Shown here piece by piece: positions 17,231-24,847 of a stretch of 64,000 bases of DNA. Source of the DNA: Paenibacillus sp. EZ-K15 (GTDB lineage: Bacteria; Bacillota; Bacilli; Paenibacillales; Paenibacillaceae). Numbering within the stretch: the stretch's first letter is position 1; each line of letters opens with the position of its first letter. The stretch is taken from NCBI RefSeq assembly GCF_002573715.1, contig NZ_PDHM01000021.1, positions 248,001-312,000 of the forward strand, in the 5' to 3' direction. The notes under the pieces were generated by a model that was not told where the DNA came from, ran no database searches, and saw only the letters and a program-made list of their open reading frames with translations. A program made the translations under genes and the position numbers.

Positions 17231-17968
17231 ATGTCAACAACCATTTCTATATTATTATTTGCAGGATTAGCTGATCGAATCGGCACAGCTTCACTTACAT
17301 TTAACGTACCGGGCTTTCCCCTTACAGCCGGGGAATTGAAGCTGCTTCTTAGCGAGGCTTATCCTGATGTCCAATCCCAGATTTCCACGGCTTTCGTCGC
17401 GGTCAATCAAGAGTATGCGTTACCGGATCAGCTTATTCAAAGCGGTGACGAGGTAGCTCTGATTCCACCTGTGTCCGGTGGTGACGGAACCGCCCCGCAA
17501 GACTCCGGATCCAGGTCCTCGGCAGATGGGAAGTGCTCTATATCCTACGACCAGTTGTCCGTAGAAGCAACCATTGCCAAAGTTCATCATGATAATCATG
17601 GAGCAACGCTTTCCTTTGTAGGTACAACGCGAGAGATGACCGGCCAGATGCGAACGGTTACGCTAGAGTATGAAGCATATATCCCGATGGCGCTAAAAGA
17701 GATGCAGCAAATATGTGCTGACATTTTTCGACAATGGCCCGGCACACAATGTGCGATTTCCCACCGTATCGGTACGGTCGGTATTGGAGAAACCAGTGTT
17801 GTTATCGCTGTATCCTCCCCGCATCGGAATGCATGTTATGAGGCCAGCCGTTATGCCATCGAACAATTGAAGCGATCCGTTCCAATCTGGAAAAAGGAGA
17901 TCTGGGACGATGGTTCGGAATGGAAAGGACCGCAGACCGGACCCTGGGACCCAACCGTTAGGCAATAA
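17231..17968 (+). CDS. MoaD-MoaE fusion, molybdopterin synthase
   Basis: A 245-residue protein. Residues 1-84 are a MoaD ubiquitin-like domain ending VALIPPVSGG, with Gly83-Gly84. A polar linker of about 20 residues follows (DGTAPQDSGSRSSADGK). Residues about 104-235 are MoaE, with GTTREMTG, LEYEAYIPMALKEM and the catalytic-lysine region VPIWKKEIWDDGSEW. Together these convert cPMP to molybdopterin. In separate MoaD proteins the Gly-Gly must be C-terminal to carry the thiocarboxylate; here it is buried, so activity would need cleavage after Gly84. A cleaved fusion of this kind (MoaX) is known from mycobacteria. No other moa genes are in the window. A GAGGTGATG ribosome site precedes ATG 17231. 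Confidence 0.9.
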   Translation: MSTTISILLFAGLADRIGTASLTFNVPGFPLTAGELKLLLSEAYPDVQSQISTAFVAVNQEYALPDQLIQSGDEVALIPPVSGGDGTAPQDSGSRSSADGKCSISYDQLSVEATIAKVHHDNHGATLSFVGTTREMTGQMRTVTLEYEAYIPMALKEMQQICADIFRQWPGTQCAISHRIGTVGIGETSVVIAVSSPHRNACYEASRYAIEQLKRSVPIWKKEIWDDGSEWKGPQTGPWDPTVRQ

Positions 17969-18055
17969 GTCATGATTACACATTGTAAAACCATAATTTT
18001 CTTGCTAAGATAGTTTTGATCTTTTTACTTATATAAGGGCAAGAGGTGCAATGAT

Positions 18056-19102
18056 TTGAGAGTACATGTCACGGACCTGATACCCGGTGATCAAATGCAG
18101 GATGATGCTTACAACACAAACGGCGTTCATGTTCTACAAAAAGGAGCAACCCTTCGGTTAGAGGATATATCCAAGCTATTGCAGCACGGTATCGATTACA
18201 TAGAAATAAACCCACGCGCACTGTCCGTATCCCTCGATTCATCATCTGAAATTTCAGATTCATACAACAAGGTTAAACCCCATTTCAATCTTGCATTTGA
18301 CGGGTGCTCCACCTTATTTACCGAAGCGTCACAAACCGGTAAATTCAATGAGTCCGTTGTGGACGATGTTTTCAAACCCTTAGTCGGCTCTCTGAATGAG
18401 CATACGGACGTGGTCTCCTTGCTTCTGCTTTTTAATGGTAAAGACGATTATACCTACAGGCACTCCATTCAAGTAGGAATGTTATCGTACTATATCGCGG
18501 ATTGGATGGGTTACTCCGACAAGGAAGCTTATGAAATCGGCAAAGCGGGCTATCTCCATGATATCGGCAAAAGCAAAATTCCAAGGAATATACTGGACAA
18601 GCCAGGGAAGCTGACTTCTGAAGAATATGAGGAAGTGAAGCTGCATACCATCTATGGATACGAGATGATCTCCGAATCCATGGAAGATAAGATTACCGCT
18701 ATGGTCGCACTCCAGCACCATGAACGGGATGATGCTTCCGGCTATCCACGAGCGCTCCGTGCAGACCAGATTCATCCATACTCTCATATTTGCGCTGTAG
18801 CCGATGTATATAGCGCGATGACAACGAACCGGGTCTATCAATCCAAGCAGCAGCTGTTAACCGTACTTCGGGAGCTGTATCGTCTTAGTTTCGGTAAACT
18901 GAACGGCAAGCCGACGCATGCTTTCATCCAGCAGATGCTGCCGAACTTTATCGGTAAAAAGGTTCTGCTGACGACCGGCGAATCCGGCAATATCGTCATG
19001 AACAATCCTTCGGATTACTTCCGTCCGCTCGTGAAAACTGAGGATCGATTCATCGACCTCTCCAAGGAATATAATACCGAGATCCAAGAGATTCTTCTGT
19101 AA
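18056..19102 (+). CDS. HD-GYP domain protein (second copy)
   Basis: A 348-residue protein with the same layout as the gene at 13596-14681: an N-terminal LIPGDQMQDDAYNTNGVHVL domain, then an HD-GYP domain with LHDIGKSKIP (H168, D169) and HHERDDASGYP (H221-P231). The usual DG of HHExxDGxGYP reads DA here (A227), a small deviation that may or may not affect c-di-GMP hydrolysis. The start is TTG 18056 with AAGAGGTG 7 bases upstream. It follows the MoaD-MoaE gene by 87 bases on the same strand and ends at a clear terminator. Probably a c-di-GMP phosphodiesterase or sensor. Confidence 0.85.
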   Translation: MRVHVTDLIPGDQMQDDAYNTNGVHVLQKGATLRLEDISKLLQHGIDYIEINPRALSVSLDSSSEISDSYNKVKPHFNLAFDGCSTLFTEASQTGKFNESVVDDVFKPLVGSLNEHTDVVSLLLLFNGKDDYTYRHSIQVGMLSYYIADWMGYSDKEAYEIGKAGYLHDIGKSKIPRNILDKPGKLTSEEYEEVKLHTIYGYEMISESMEDKITAMVALQHHERDDASGYPRALRADQIHPYSHICAVADVYSAMTTNRVYQSKQQLLTVLRELYRLSFGKLNGKPTHAFIQQMLPNFIGKKVLLTTGESGNIVMNNPSDYFRPLVKTEDRFIDLSKEYNTEIQEILL

Positions 19103-19115
19103 CCGGCGTTTTCGC

Positions 19116-19519
19116 CTAAGGCCCCTTATAAATAGCCCATATAACCGTCAGGCTAGTATGCTGGCGGTTTTTTCGCGCGCTTTTGTGACATTCCTCACAT
19201 CCCCTCACTCTTGATTTCTGACAAAATAAAAGGCTTGTCCTTTCGAGACGGCTCGGGCAACCATAAAAGTCACAATGAAATCTACATAGCGCAAACAATC
19301 CGAACATAAAAAAGGGGCAAAGTGAAGGGTCCGTTATGTACTGGGCAAGATTAAGCGGTTTTTCCGGAGATATGGATAAGATCCTCGCTACCTTATCCGG
19401 CCACTGGATTAATCCGTGCTCCTCCAGGTATTGTAAGCTCCTCAGTATGCCCGCCCTATTGTGCCCAGTCATGGTCTCCAACTGCTTAACGGCTCAATCT
19501 TATAATCAGTTCTTGACAT
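19116..19519 (-). pseudogene. Possible remnant of a small helix-turn-helix gene
   Basis: On the minus strand an ATG at 19519 opens MSRTDYKIEPL and soon stops. A one-base shift then continues into KQLETMTGHNRAGILRSLQY and LEEHGLIQWPDKVARIL, which reads like a winged-helix motif. The rest of the frame to 19116 is Cys-rich and not protein-like. No ribosome site is seen. I read this as a decayed gene at the edge of the AT-rich island, but no family is named and it could be fortuitous. Confidence 0.3.
19143..19174 (+). terminator. Rho-independent terminator after the second HD-GYP gene
   Basis: ACCGTCAG pairs with CTGGCGGT (one G-T) around an 8-9 base loop and is followed by six T residues. It lies 40 bases after the stop at 19102. 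Confidence 0.85.
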
Positions 19520-19683
19520 AAAAAGTAAGTAGCGTAGGGGATGGAATCGATCGCACTCCCTAAAATGGACATTGGATAAACCTCCGGGTTAATCCGATTG
19601 AAATTTTGGGGGGTGCCATTTTTTCTTGGTCTTAAAGGACACATTATTTTTTTTGGGCGAAAGCACCAAATGATTTAAAAGGC

Positions 19684-19743
19684 TTGAAAAAGTGACACAC
19701 GTGTCGTATATTCTACTAAGTAATAAAGTGACACACGTGTCAC
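19684..19743 (+). promoter_or_regulatory. TetR-gene promoter with two identical palindromic operators
   Basis: TTGAAA (19684-19689) and TATATT (19707-19712) are spaced by 17 bases. GTGACACACGTGTC occurs at 19692-19705, between the two elements, and again at 19728-19741, just downstream of the expected start. The second copy extends to a perfect 7+7 inverted repeat, GTGACAC-AC-GTGTCAC (19728-19743). The copies are 36 bases apart. Position and symmetry fit autorepression by the TetR protein encoded 39 bases downstream. Confidence 0.8.
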
Positions 19744-19781
19744 TCGCTACTTATTAGTAATTCCAGGAGGTACATTTTTAT

Positions 19782-20363
19782 ATGGGGTCAAAAGCTGTTG
19801 AGAAAAGAAATTATATTTTAGCAAAGGCTATACATGTTTTTATCCGGGAGGGCTATACCTCTGTGACCATGAAAGACATTGTTGAGGAATGTGGTATAAG
19901 CCGGGGAGGTTTATACAAATATTTTAGCTCCACTAAAGAAATTTTTGAGGGGATTTTATCGTCCCAGAAAAGCGCAGATAATTCTTATTTTTATGAAAGC
20001 ATGAAAAATAAAAAAAATGCCGTAACCATTTTAACTGAATTTTTGCAGCAGCAGAAAGAGGAGTTATTAAACATTGATAGCACTATTAGGTTAGCCATTT
20101 ATGAGTTTTTCTTATCTCAAAAAGATAATTCGTTCGAGGGGATTTTAGAGCAGTACTTTAATGATGCTGTTGCTATGATTTCGAAAACACTGTCCTATGG
20201 AATTGAGCGAAAAGAAATAATGCCTCTAGATACAGATGGAATGGCAAGGCAAATTGTGATTTTACTTGAAGGGTTAACGATTATGGCTTTGAGCATGTCT
20301 GTTTCACCAACACTGATAGACGAGCAGATAGACATGATGATAAAAAGAATAGTTTCAACTTGA
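19782..20363 (+). CDS. TetR-family transcriptional regulator
   Basis: A 193-residue regulator. The N-terminal helix-turn-helix reads ILAKAIHVFIREGYTSVTMKDI...GISRGGLYKYFSSTKEI, diagnostic for TetR/AcrR. The C-terminal ligand-binding part (about 60-190) is unlike anything I can name. An AGGAGG site precedes ATG 19782. Base composition and codon choice (AAA, TTA, ATA) are clearly more AT-rich than the flanking suf and HD-GYP genes, pointing to horizontal transfer with the two ABC genes, which follow after 15 bases. It most likely represses the operon through the twin operators. Confidence 0.92.
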   Translation: MGSKAVEKRNYILAKAIHVFIREGYTSVTMKDIVEECGISRGGLYKYFSSTKEIFEGILSSQKSADNSYFYESMKNKKNAVTILTEFLQQQKEELLNIDSTIRLAIYEFFLSQKDNSFEGILEQYFNDAVAMISKTLSYGIERKEIMPLDTDGMARQIVILLEGLTIMALSMSVSPTLIDEQIDMMIKRIVST

Positions 20364-20378
20364 GAATGGAGGACAATT

Positions 20379-21083
20379 ATGAAGCCGATTATTAGGGCAG
20401 AAAAAATAATAAAAAAATTTAACAATAACGAAACGGTTTTACAAGGAATAGACCTGTCCATCTCCTCTAATTCGTTCACTGTTATTTTAGGTCAAAGTGG
20501 TTCTGGAAAGTCTACATTACTTAATGTTTTATCTGGTCTATTACATCCGACTTCTGGCAAAGTTTTTTATAATGATATTGATATCACCAAACTAAGCAAA
20601 AGAGAACTATCAAATTTAAAGCGCAATGAACTTAGTATTATTTTTCAAAATTATTTATTGCTTGCAGATTTAACCGCAGAAGAAAATATTAAAATTGGCA
20701 TGTCTCCTCAAAAAGTAGATCTATCGTATAACGAAACAACAAAAATATTAGGAATTGAGGACATTCTATCTAAATTCCCATCCCAATTATCAGGAGGTCA
20801 GCAACAGCGCGTTGCCATTGCAAGAGCGATTATAAAAAAACCTCATGTTTTATTTTGCGATGAAGCTACAGGCTCACTTGATGAAGAAAATAGTAAAATA
20901 GTTGTCGCCCTTTTACATGAATTCAAAAAGAGATATGGTGTAACCGTTATTTTTACTACTCACAATTTAAAAATTGCAGAAACGGCAGATCGAGTCATTA
21001 CGGTGAAAGATGGTGCTGTTTATAAAGATATATGGAATGAAACCCCTTTATCTGCAAATGAAATAGATTGGGAGATCAATTAA
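20379..21083 (+). CDS. ABC transporter ATP-binding protein
   Basis: A 234-residue ATPase. Walker A GQSGSGKST is at 38-46, the Q-loop Gln at 90, the signature LSGGQ at 137-141, Walker B LFCDE at 158-162 and the switch His in TTHN. The length and the paired FtsX-like permease fit the MacB/BceA/LolD branch, whose members act in antimicrobial-peptide resistance or lipoprotein handling. Its stop abuts the permease ATG with no gap (21083/21084). AT-rich like its neighbours. Substrate unknown. Confidence 0.93.
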   Translation: MKPIIRAEKIIKKFNNNETVLQGIDLSISSNSFTVILGQSGSGKSTLLNVLSGLLHPTSGKVFYNDIDITKLSKRELSNLKRNELSIIFQNYLLLADLTAEENIKIGMSPQKVDLSYNETTKILGIEDILSKFPSQLSGGQQQRVAIARAIIKKPHVLFCDEATGSLDEENSKIVVALLHEFKKRYGVTVIFTTHNLKIAETADRVITVKDGAVYKDIWNETPLSANEIDWEIN

Positions 21084-22799
21084 ATGAAATATTTATTTAA
21101 ACAGTCATTTACAAGCTTATTAAAAACGAAAAGCAATATTGTCATCCTTTTTGCATTGGTAACATTGACGTCTTTTATGTATTTTTTTGTCCAATTCTCA
21201 GTGGATGAAAATATGAGTACATTAAAATCAATGATTCAATCAGGCCAGACTTTAACGGATAATCAAGAAAAATTTCTTACAGCATTACAATCCAATACCA
21301 TTCTTGCGCGTAGTTTTTTAATTATTTTAACTCTGATAACTGGATTTATTTTCTACATGTTCTATAAACGATATTTTACTCTTCATAAAAAGGAAATCGG
21401 ATGTTTTAAGGCTTTAGGCTATACCGATCAAACGATATGTTTTCTATTCATCTCATTTACCTTTCTAATTTCTTTCGTAGGCTCATTGTTAGGAATGATA
21501 CTAGGATGGTTCGGTTCTGATCTATTACTAACTGCCAGCATTGAAGCTTATTCTGTTGAAAATGTGAAAAAAGGTATTCATCTCTCTAGTTCCCTGTTGG
21601 GCGTTTTATTAGTAGTTATTGTCTTGTGCATTATTACATTTTGGGCTTGCAACCAGTTTTATAATGAAGAAACAGCATTACTTCTCAATGGTTCAGACAA
21701 GCAAAAAGAAAATCACTTGGCTGAAAAACTCGCAAATATTGTGCCAAAACGTTATAAATTGTCTGTCAGGATAGCAATGAGAAAACCAATAACCATTTTA
21801 TTAACAGTTATTACTGTAGGAATAGTTACAACTTTGTTTGTCATAAGTATTTCTTTAAATTTAAGTAGTAAAAAAGTATATACATCCCAAACAGAAGGAC
21901 ATAGATATAGCTTTGACACAAAACACGACGAGTATCAGACAGACGATGAAAGTAATCATGAAGTTAGTTATTATTTACGAACACCTATCGCCATAGAAAT
22001 TGAACCTAAACAAGAAGTTATTCAACAGATCGTTGGAATGAATGGACCTGCCCATCTGCTTGAACTAAAAAATGAACAAGGGATATCATTGACAATTCCA
22101 ACAGATAATCAAGTTCTAATTAATCCGGCACTCAAGGAACTGTATGGATTCCACAAAGGGGACAAAATTACTTTTACGATTTCTGGACAAAGGCAATCGG
22201 CAACCATATTAGATATAGCTGAAAATGCAGAGACGAATTCGATTTATATCTCTAAAAAGCAAGTGGCCGAGTGGTTAGGTGTTCCGAAAAACGTTCATAC
22301 AGGCGTTTTGAGTACGGAGCCTTTAATTATGCACAGTGGAAAGACCATCACGATGACAGACAGATTGATAGAATTGGATAAAAATGCGGTATCTAACCGC
22401 ATGAGTGGGGTCATTAATCAAGTATTGGGATGTATAATTGGCTGCCTTTTAATTTATTTGGTGTTATTACTCAATTTTCAAGAAAAAATAAAAGATATAT
22501 TAGTATTAGATTTATTAGGATACCAAACAAAGCAAATTAATAAAATGTTAATCAATATTTATAGACCTATTTTGTGCTTCTCATTTATCGTGACACTTTT
22601 TCCGAGTATCTGGATAAGCCAATTAATACAAAAGGGACTATCTATACAAACTGGTGACTATATGCCTTTTCAAACAAATACGATTACTATATTAATAATT
22701 TTGTTAATATTAAATGTAATTTATACGTGTGTACAGATGATTTTTAATTTCAAAATAAAAAAAATTATAAATCAAGAACAGATAACAGATTATTTTTAA
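21084..22799 (+). CDS. FtsX-like ABC transporter permease
   Basis: A 571-residue membrane protein. The N-terminal half has about five helices (near 17-35, 75-95, 115-140, 165-190 and 235-258). An extracytoplasmic domain of about 170 residues follows (about 260-430), then three C-terminal helices (near 436-457, 489-510 and 528-553). This resembles BceB-type permeases of peptide-antibiotic detoxification systems, though it is shorter and has fewer helices. No BceRS-type two-component system adjoins it; control seems to be through TetR instead. Very AT-rich. Resistance or efflux function is an inference from architecture. Confidence 0.85.
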   Translation: MKYLFKQSFTSLLKTKSNIVILFALVTLTSFMYFFVQFSVDENMSTLKSMIQSGQTLTDNQEKFLTALQSNTILARSFLIILTLITGFIFYMFYKRYFTLHKKEIGCFKALGYTDQTICFLFISFTFLISFVGSLLGMILGWFGSDLLLTASIEAYSVENVKKGIHLSSSLLGVLLVVIVLCIITFWACNQFYNEETALLLNGSDKQKENHLAEKLANIVPKRYKLSVRIAMRKPITILLTVITVGIVTTLFVISISLNLSSKKVYTSQTEGHRYSFDTKHDEYQTDDESNHEVSYYLRTPIAIEIEPKQEVIQQIVGMNGPAHLLELKNEQGISLTIPTDNQVLINPALKELYGFHKGDKITFTISGQRQSATILDIAENAETNSIYISKKQVAEWLGVPKNVHTGVLSTEPLIMHSGKTITMTDRLIELDKNAVSNRMSGVINQVLGCIIGCLLIYLVLLLNFQEKIKDILVLDLLGYQTKQINKMLINIYRPILCFSFIVTLFPSIWISQLIQKGLSIQTGDYMPFQTNTITILIILLILNVIYTCVQMIFNFKIKKIINQEQITDYF

Positions 22800-22811
22800 C
22801 TTATTGTATAA

Positions 22812-22941
22812 AAACTAAAAACTACAGCGTACACATATCTAGATATAACTAAAAAAATTGAAGAAGACGAACTTAAAAAGTTCGCCTCCTACACTAAAAG
22901 ATAAAACTGTCGGTACAAAATCGGCACAACCTAATTTTTGA
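22812..22941 (+). pseudogene. Remnant of a tyrosine-recombinase (integrase) C-terminus
   Basis: Just after the permease, one frame reads TTAYTYLDITKKIEEDELKK then FASYTKR-stop (22824-22904). A +1 shift continues KDKTVGTKSAQPNF-stop at 22941. The YTYLDITKK stretch resembles the catalytic-tyrosine tail of phage and ICE integrases, and a VGTK-type end is common in Firmicute phage integrases. The rest of the gene is missing. If right, the TetR-ABC block arrived on an integrative element. The match is short and from pattern memory, so it is tentative. An incidental hairpin CGAACTT-AAA-AAGTTCG lies at 22868-22884. Confidence 0.4.
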
Positions 22942-22957
22942 CGATTCCATACCACCA

Positions 22958-22985
22958 TAAAAACCTTGCTGCAACAAGGGTTTTA
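22958..22985 (-). terminator. Terminator of the suf operon
   Basis: On the minus strand AAAACCCTTG-TTGCAG-CAAGGTTTT forms a stem of about 9 pairs with one bulged C, ending in a T-run. It starts a few bases past the sufB stop. Confidence 0.65.
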
Positions 22986-22990
22986 TGTCA

Positions 22991-24388
22991 TTAGCCGATA
23001 CTGCCTTCCATTTCGAACTTGATGAGTCGATTCATCTCAACGGCATACTCCATCGGAAGTTCTTTGGTGAATGGCTCGATGAAGCCCATAACGATCATTT
23101 GCGTAGCTTCAGACTCGCTAAGGCCACGACTCATGAGGTAGAACAATTGTTCCTCGGACACCTTGGATACGGTCGCTTCATGCTCTAGCGTAATGTTGTC
23201 ATTCTTGATCTCGTTATAAGGAATCGTATCAGACGTCGATTCATTATCGAGGATGAGTGTATCACACTGGATGTTGGCTTTCGCGCCTTCTGCATTGCGA
23301 CCGAAGGAAGCCAGTCCACGGTACGTTACTTTACCGCCATGCTTACTAATGGACTTGGATACGATCGTAGAAGTCGTGTCCGGTGCCAAGTGAATCATTT
23401 TGGCTCCTGCATCCTGATGCTGGCCTTTGCCTGCTACAGCGATGGACAATACCATCCCTTTTGCACCGCGACCCTTCAGGATAACGGCAGGATACTTCAT
23501 TGTCAGCTTGGAACCGATGTTGCCGTCCACCCATTCCATCGTTGCATTCTCTTCAGCAACGGCACGCTTGGTCACGAGGTTGTAGATGTTCGGCGCCCAG
23601 TTCTGAATGGTTGTATAACGAACGCGCGCATTCTTTTTACAGATGATCTCGACCACCGCACTGTGAAGCGAGTTCGTGCTGTAGATTGGCGCTGTACATC
23701 CTTCTACGTAGTGCACGAAGCTGTCTTCGTCCGCAATGATCAGCGTACGTTCGAATTGGCCCATGTTCTCGGAGTTGATCCGGAAATACGCTTGCAGCGG
23801 AATTTCACATTTCACGCCTTTTGGAACATAGATGAAGCTTCCGCCAGACCATACGGCACTGTTCAGCGCAGCGAATTTGTTATCCGTTGGAGGCACTACT
23901 GTTGCAAAGTACTCTCTCAAGATCTCAGGATGCTCTCTGAGAGCTGTATCGGTATCCATGAAGATAACGCCTTGATCCTCAAGATCCTTTTGCATGTTAT
24001 GGTAAACAACTTCAGATTCGTACTGTGCGGATACACCCGCAAGGAACTTCTGCTCTGCTTCCGGAATACCCAATTTATCAAAGGTTTCCTTGATCTCGGT
24101 AGGAACTTCCTCCCAAGTCTTGCCTTGCTTGTCGGAAGGTCTTACATAGTACTGGATATCGTTGAAATCCAGCTCGTCGAGATCGCCGCCCCAGCGAGGC
24201 ATTGGCATTTTCTCGAACTGCTCCAGTGATTTCAAACGAAATTCCAGCATCCATTCCGGCTCGTTCTTGATTTTGGAAATTTCCGTTACGACTTCACGCG
24301 TCAAACCTTTGCCGGTTTGAAAAATAGCTTTGTGCTCATCACGGAAACCATATTTATACTCTCCAATTTCTGGTGCCTTTTTAGCCAT
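22991..24388 (-). CDS. sufB: Fe-S cluster scaffold protein SufB
   Basis: A 465-residue SufB, the scaffold subunit of the SufBCD complex that assembles Fe-S clusters. Recognisable segments are GEYKYGFRDEHKAIFQTGKGL at the N-terminus, VKCEIPLQAYFRINSENMGQFERTLI, VHYVEGCTAP (conserved Cys) and the C-terminal YLMSRGLSESEATQMIVMGFIEPFTKELP. It is the last gene of sufCDSUB and is followed by the hairpin at 22958-22985. An AGGGAGG site precedes ATG 24388. It is paralogous to SufD here, sharing the YLMSRG block. Confidence 0.97.
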   Translation of the reverse strand: MAKKAPEIGEYKYGFRDEHKAIFQTGKGLTREVVTEISKIKNEPEWMLEFRLKSLEQFEKMPMPRWGGDLDELDFNDIQYYVRPSDKQGKTWEEVPTEIKETFDKLGIPEAEQKFLAGVSAQYESEVVYHNMQKDLEDQGVIFMDTDTALREHPEILREYFATVVPPTDNKFAALNSAVWSGGSFIYVPKGVKCEIPLQAYFRINSENMGQFERTLIIADEDSFVHYVEGCTAPIYSTNSLHSAVVEIICKKNARVRYTTIQNWAPNIYNLVTKRAVAEENATMEWVDGNIGSKLTMKYPAVILKGRGAKGMVLSIAVAGKGQHQDAGAKMIHLAPDTTSTIVSKSISKHGGKVTYRGLASFGRNAEGAKANIQCDTLILDNESTSDTIPYNEIKNDNITLEHEATVSKVSEEQLFYLMSRGLSESEATQMIVMGFIEPFTKELPMEYAVEMNRLIKFEMEGSIG

Positions 24389-24421
24389 TTAACTTACCTC
24401 CCTATCGATCTATTGATTCAC

Positions 24422-24847
24422 TTACTTCGCGTCTATTCCTTTTCGGAGTGCGTTCCACGCAAGGGTTGCACATTTAATGCGTGCAGGAAACTTGTTAACA
24501 CCGGATAGGGCTTCAATATCCTCGTACTCGTCAAAATCTACAGCCTCGCCTTTCATAAGGGAGGAGAACCGATCCGCCAGACTGATCGCTTCATCCAGCG
24601 TTCTGCCTTTTACAGCGTCCGTCATCATCGAAGCGGAAGACATGCTGATGGAGCAGCCTTCCCCTGTATATTTGGCATCGGCTACTACGCCGTTCTCTAC
24701 CTTAAGCTGCAAGGAAATGCGATCTCCGCAAGTCGGATTGTTCAAATCGATGGTTACCGCATCGTCTTCAAACTTGCCGCGATTGCGGGGGTTCTTATAA
24801 TGATCCATGATGACACGTCTGTACAAATCGTCAAGTTGCATCGCCAA
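24422..24847 (-). CDS. sufU: Sulfur-relay/scaffold protein SufU
   Basis: A 141-residue SufU, the zinc-dependent partner that takes persulfide sulfur from SufS in Gram-positive bacteria. The three conserved cysteines are visible in NPTCGDR, GEGCSISMSSASM and IKCATLAWNAL. The SufU-specific insertion between the second and third Cys (about 18-21 residues, compared with IscU) is present. The gene overlaps the end of sufS by 17 bases, so the two are coupled. Confidence 0.96.
   Translation of the reverse strand: MAMQLDDLYRRVIMDHYKNPRNRGKFEDDAVTIDLNNPTCGDRISLQLKVENGVVADAKYTGEGCSISMSSASMMTDAVKGRTLDEAISLADRFSSLMKGEAVDFDEYEDIEALSGVNKFPARIKCATLAWNALRKGIDAK

Noticed and set aside
22868..22884. CGAACTT-AAA-AAGTTCG hairpin as a terminator of the ABC operon
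   Set aside because: A 7-pair AT-containing stem without a T-tract on the plus strand; it also falls inside the integrase-like remnant.
23339..24229. Long plus-strand open frame opposite sufB
   Set aside because: It is the antisense shadow of sufB; codon pattern and composition are not protein-like. The same holds for long frames opposite sufD, sufC and gdhA.
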